From: Rhodospirillaceae bacterium
Lineage (GTDB): Bacteria > Pseudomonadota > Alphaproteobacteria > Rhodospirillales > Casp-alpha2
Direction of reading: 5' to 3'
Assembly: GCA_016845145.1 (NCBI GenBank)
Contig: JAERTE010000038.1
Coordinates: forward strand, 1 to 51,458
Length of the DNA stretch: 51,458 nucleotides
Below are positions 51,244 through 51,458 of this stretch, piece by piece (the stretch's first letter is position 1; every line of letters begins with the position of its first letter). A model generated the notes under the pieces. It did no database searches. It was not told the origin of the DNA and saw only the letters and a program-made list of their open reading frames with translations. A program made the translations under genes and the position numbers.

Positions 51244-51456
51244 TCATGGGCTTGGGCCTTCGGTCTTCTTAATCAGATCGGCGTAGGGGTCGTCTGCGGC
51301 TATCGCCGGGGGGGCTGCTGTTTCGGGCACAGGCTTCGGTCTAGGCGCGGGATCGTTGGCCGGTGCTGTCGGCTGGGGTGCCGCCGCCGGTGGAGCCGGA
51401 GGTGCTGGCGCTGCCGCTGCCGGTGCGCGCGGAGCCGGCGGTGCAGGCCGCGCCGC
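51244..51456 (-). CDS. C-terminal tail of an Ala/Pro-rich protein (partial)
   Basis: The frame is open from the right edge to TGA at 51244-51246, 71 codons. The sequence is Ala/Pro-rich (for example APAPPAPPAAAPQPTAPAN) and ends DDPYADLIKKTEGPSP. Located 43 bp before hlyD on the same strand, so it belongs to the type I secretion operon. It could be the end of the ABC exporter or another cell-envelope protein; the visible part carries no domain. Confidence 0.55.
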   Translation of the reverse strand, partial: AARPAPPAPRAPAAAAPAPPAPPAAAPQPTAPANDPAPRPKPVPETAAPPAIAADDPYADLIKKTEGPSP

Positions 51457-51458
51457 TT

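Noticed and set aside
1..51458. tRNA, rRNA, CRISPR arrays, prophage or insertion-sequence genes
   Set aside because: None recognised on either strand; covariance-model and IS-database searches would be needed to exclude small or degraded ones.

Overview
The window looks like a chromosomal segment of an alphaproteobacterium, most likely Rhodospirillales-like. This rests on the complete hopanoid locus, an RpoH sigma factor carrying the RpoH box, the DUF2849-cysI-DUF934 sulfite reductase block, an ArsC of the low-molecular-weight phosphatase type, and moderately GC-rich genes with tight ATGA/GTGA overlaps. The placement comes from gene content read by eye, not from a search. I see no tRNA, rRNA, CRISPR array, intact insertion sequence or prophage gene.

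Layout. 1-3.1 kb: end of a TRAP permease, an amidase and an M20 N-carbamoyl hydrolase (uptake and hydrolysis of amides or carbamoyl compounds). 3.1-3.6 kb: an arsC split by a frameshift. 3.9-6.4 kb: sulfite reduction (DUF2849, cysI, DUF934). 6.4-8.1 kb: a CPA2 antiporter and a small DMT-type membrane protein. 8.2-14.9 kb: a D-tartrate dehydratase, a class III CoA-transferase and a tripartite tricarboxylate transporter (tctCBA) with a divergent LysR regulator. 15.3-22.2 kb: a GntR/HutC regulator with an LhgO-like FAD enzyme, divergent from a two-subunit sulfopyruvate-decarboxylase-type enzyme (ComDE), then a cysteine-desulfurase-like protein, a thioredoxin-fold Tat protein and a hydroxyacid-oxoacid transhydrogenase.

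22.4-43.9 kb is the centre of interest. A tight operon mlaC-hpnC-hpnB-hpnD-hpnE-shc-hpnG makes hopene and processes adenosylhopane, with ispH-hpnH convergent and hpnA divergent. hpnN, hpnL and two HpnM-type proteins follow. Embedded between hpnA and hpnL is a second gene set: a cytidylyltransferase-like NTP transferase, a PhyH-type Fe(II)/2-oxoglutarate dioxygenase, a duplicated-repeat membrane protein, a phosphonopyruvate decarboxylase, and three CDP-alcohol phosphatidyltransferases, one of which has lost its last catalytic-motif Asp. Together these look like a route to a phosphonate (or otherwise unusual) polar headgroup put on a lipid, sharing a locus with hopanoid synthesis and export. The phosphonate-forming PEP mutase is not in the window, so the pathway is an inference.

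44.1-51.5 kb: an MlaA homologue without a lipobox Cys, rpoH behind a strong promoter and a long leader containing a small ORF, a SAM hydrolase, an MBL-fold hydrolase, MotB/MotA-type stator proteins, a type I secretion HlyD adaptor, and the Pro/Ala-rich tail of a gene running off the window.
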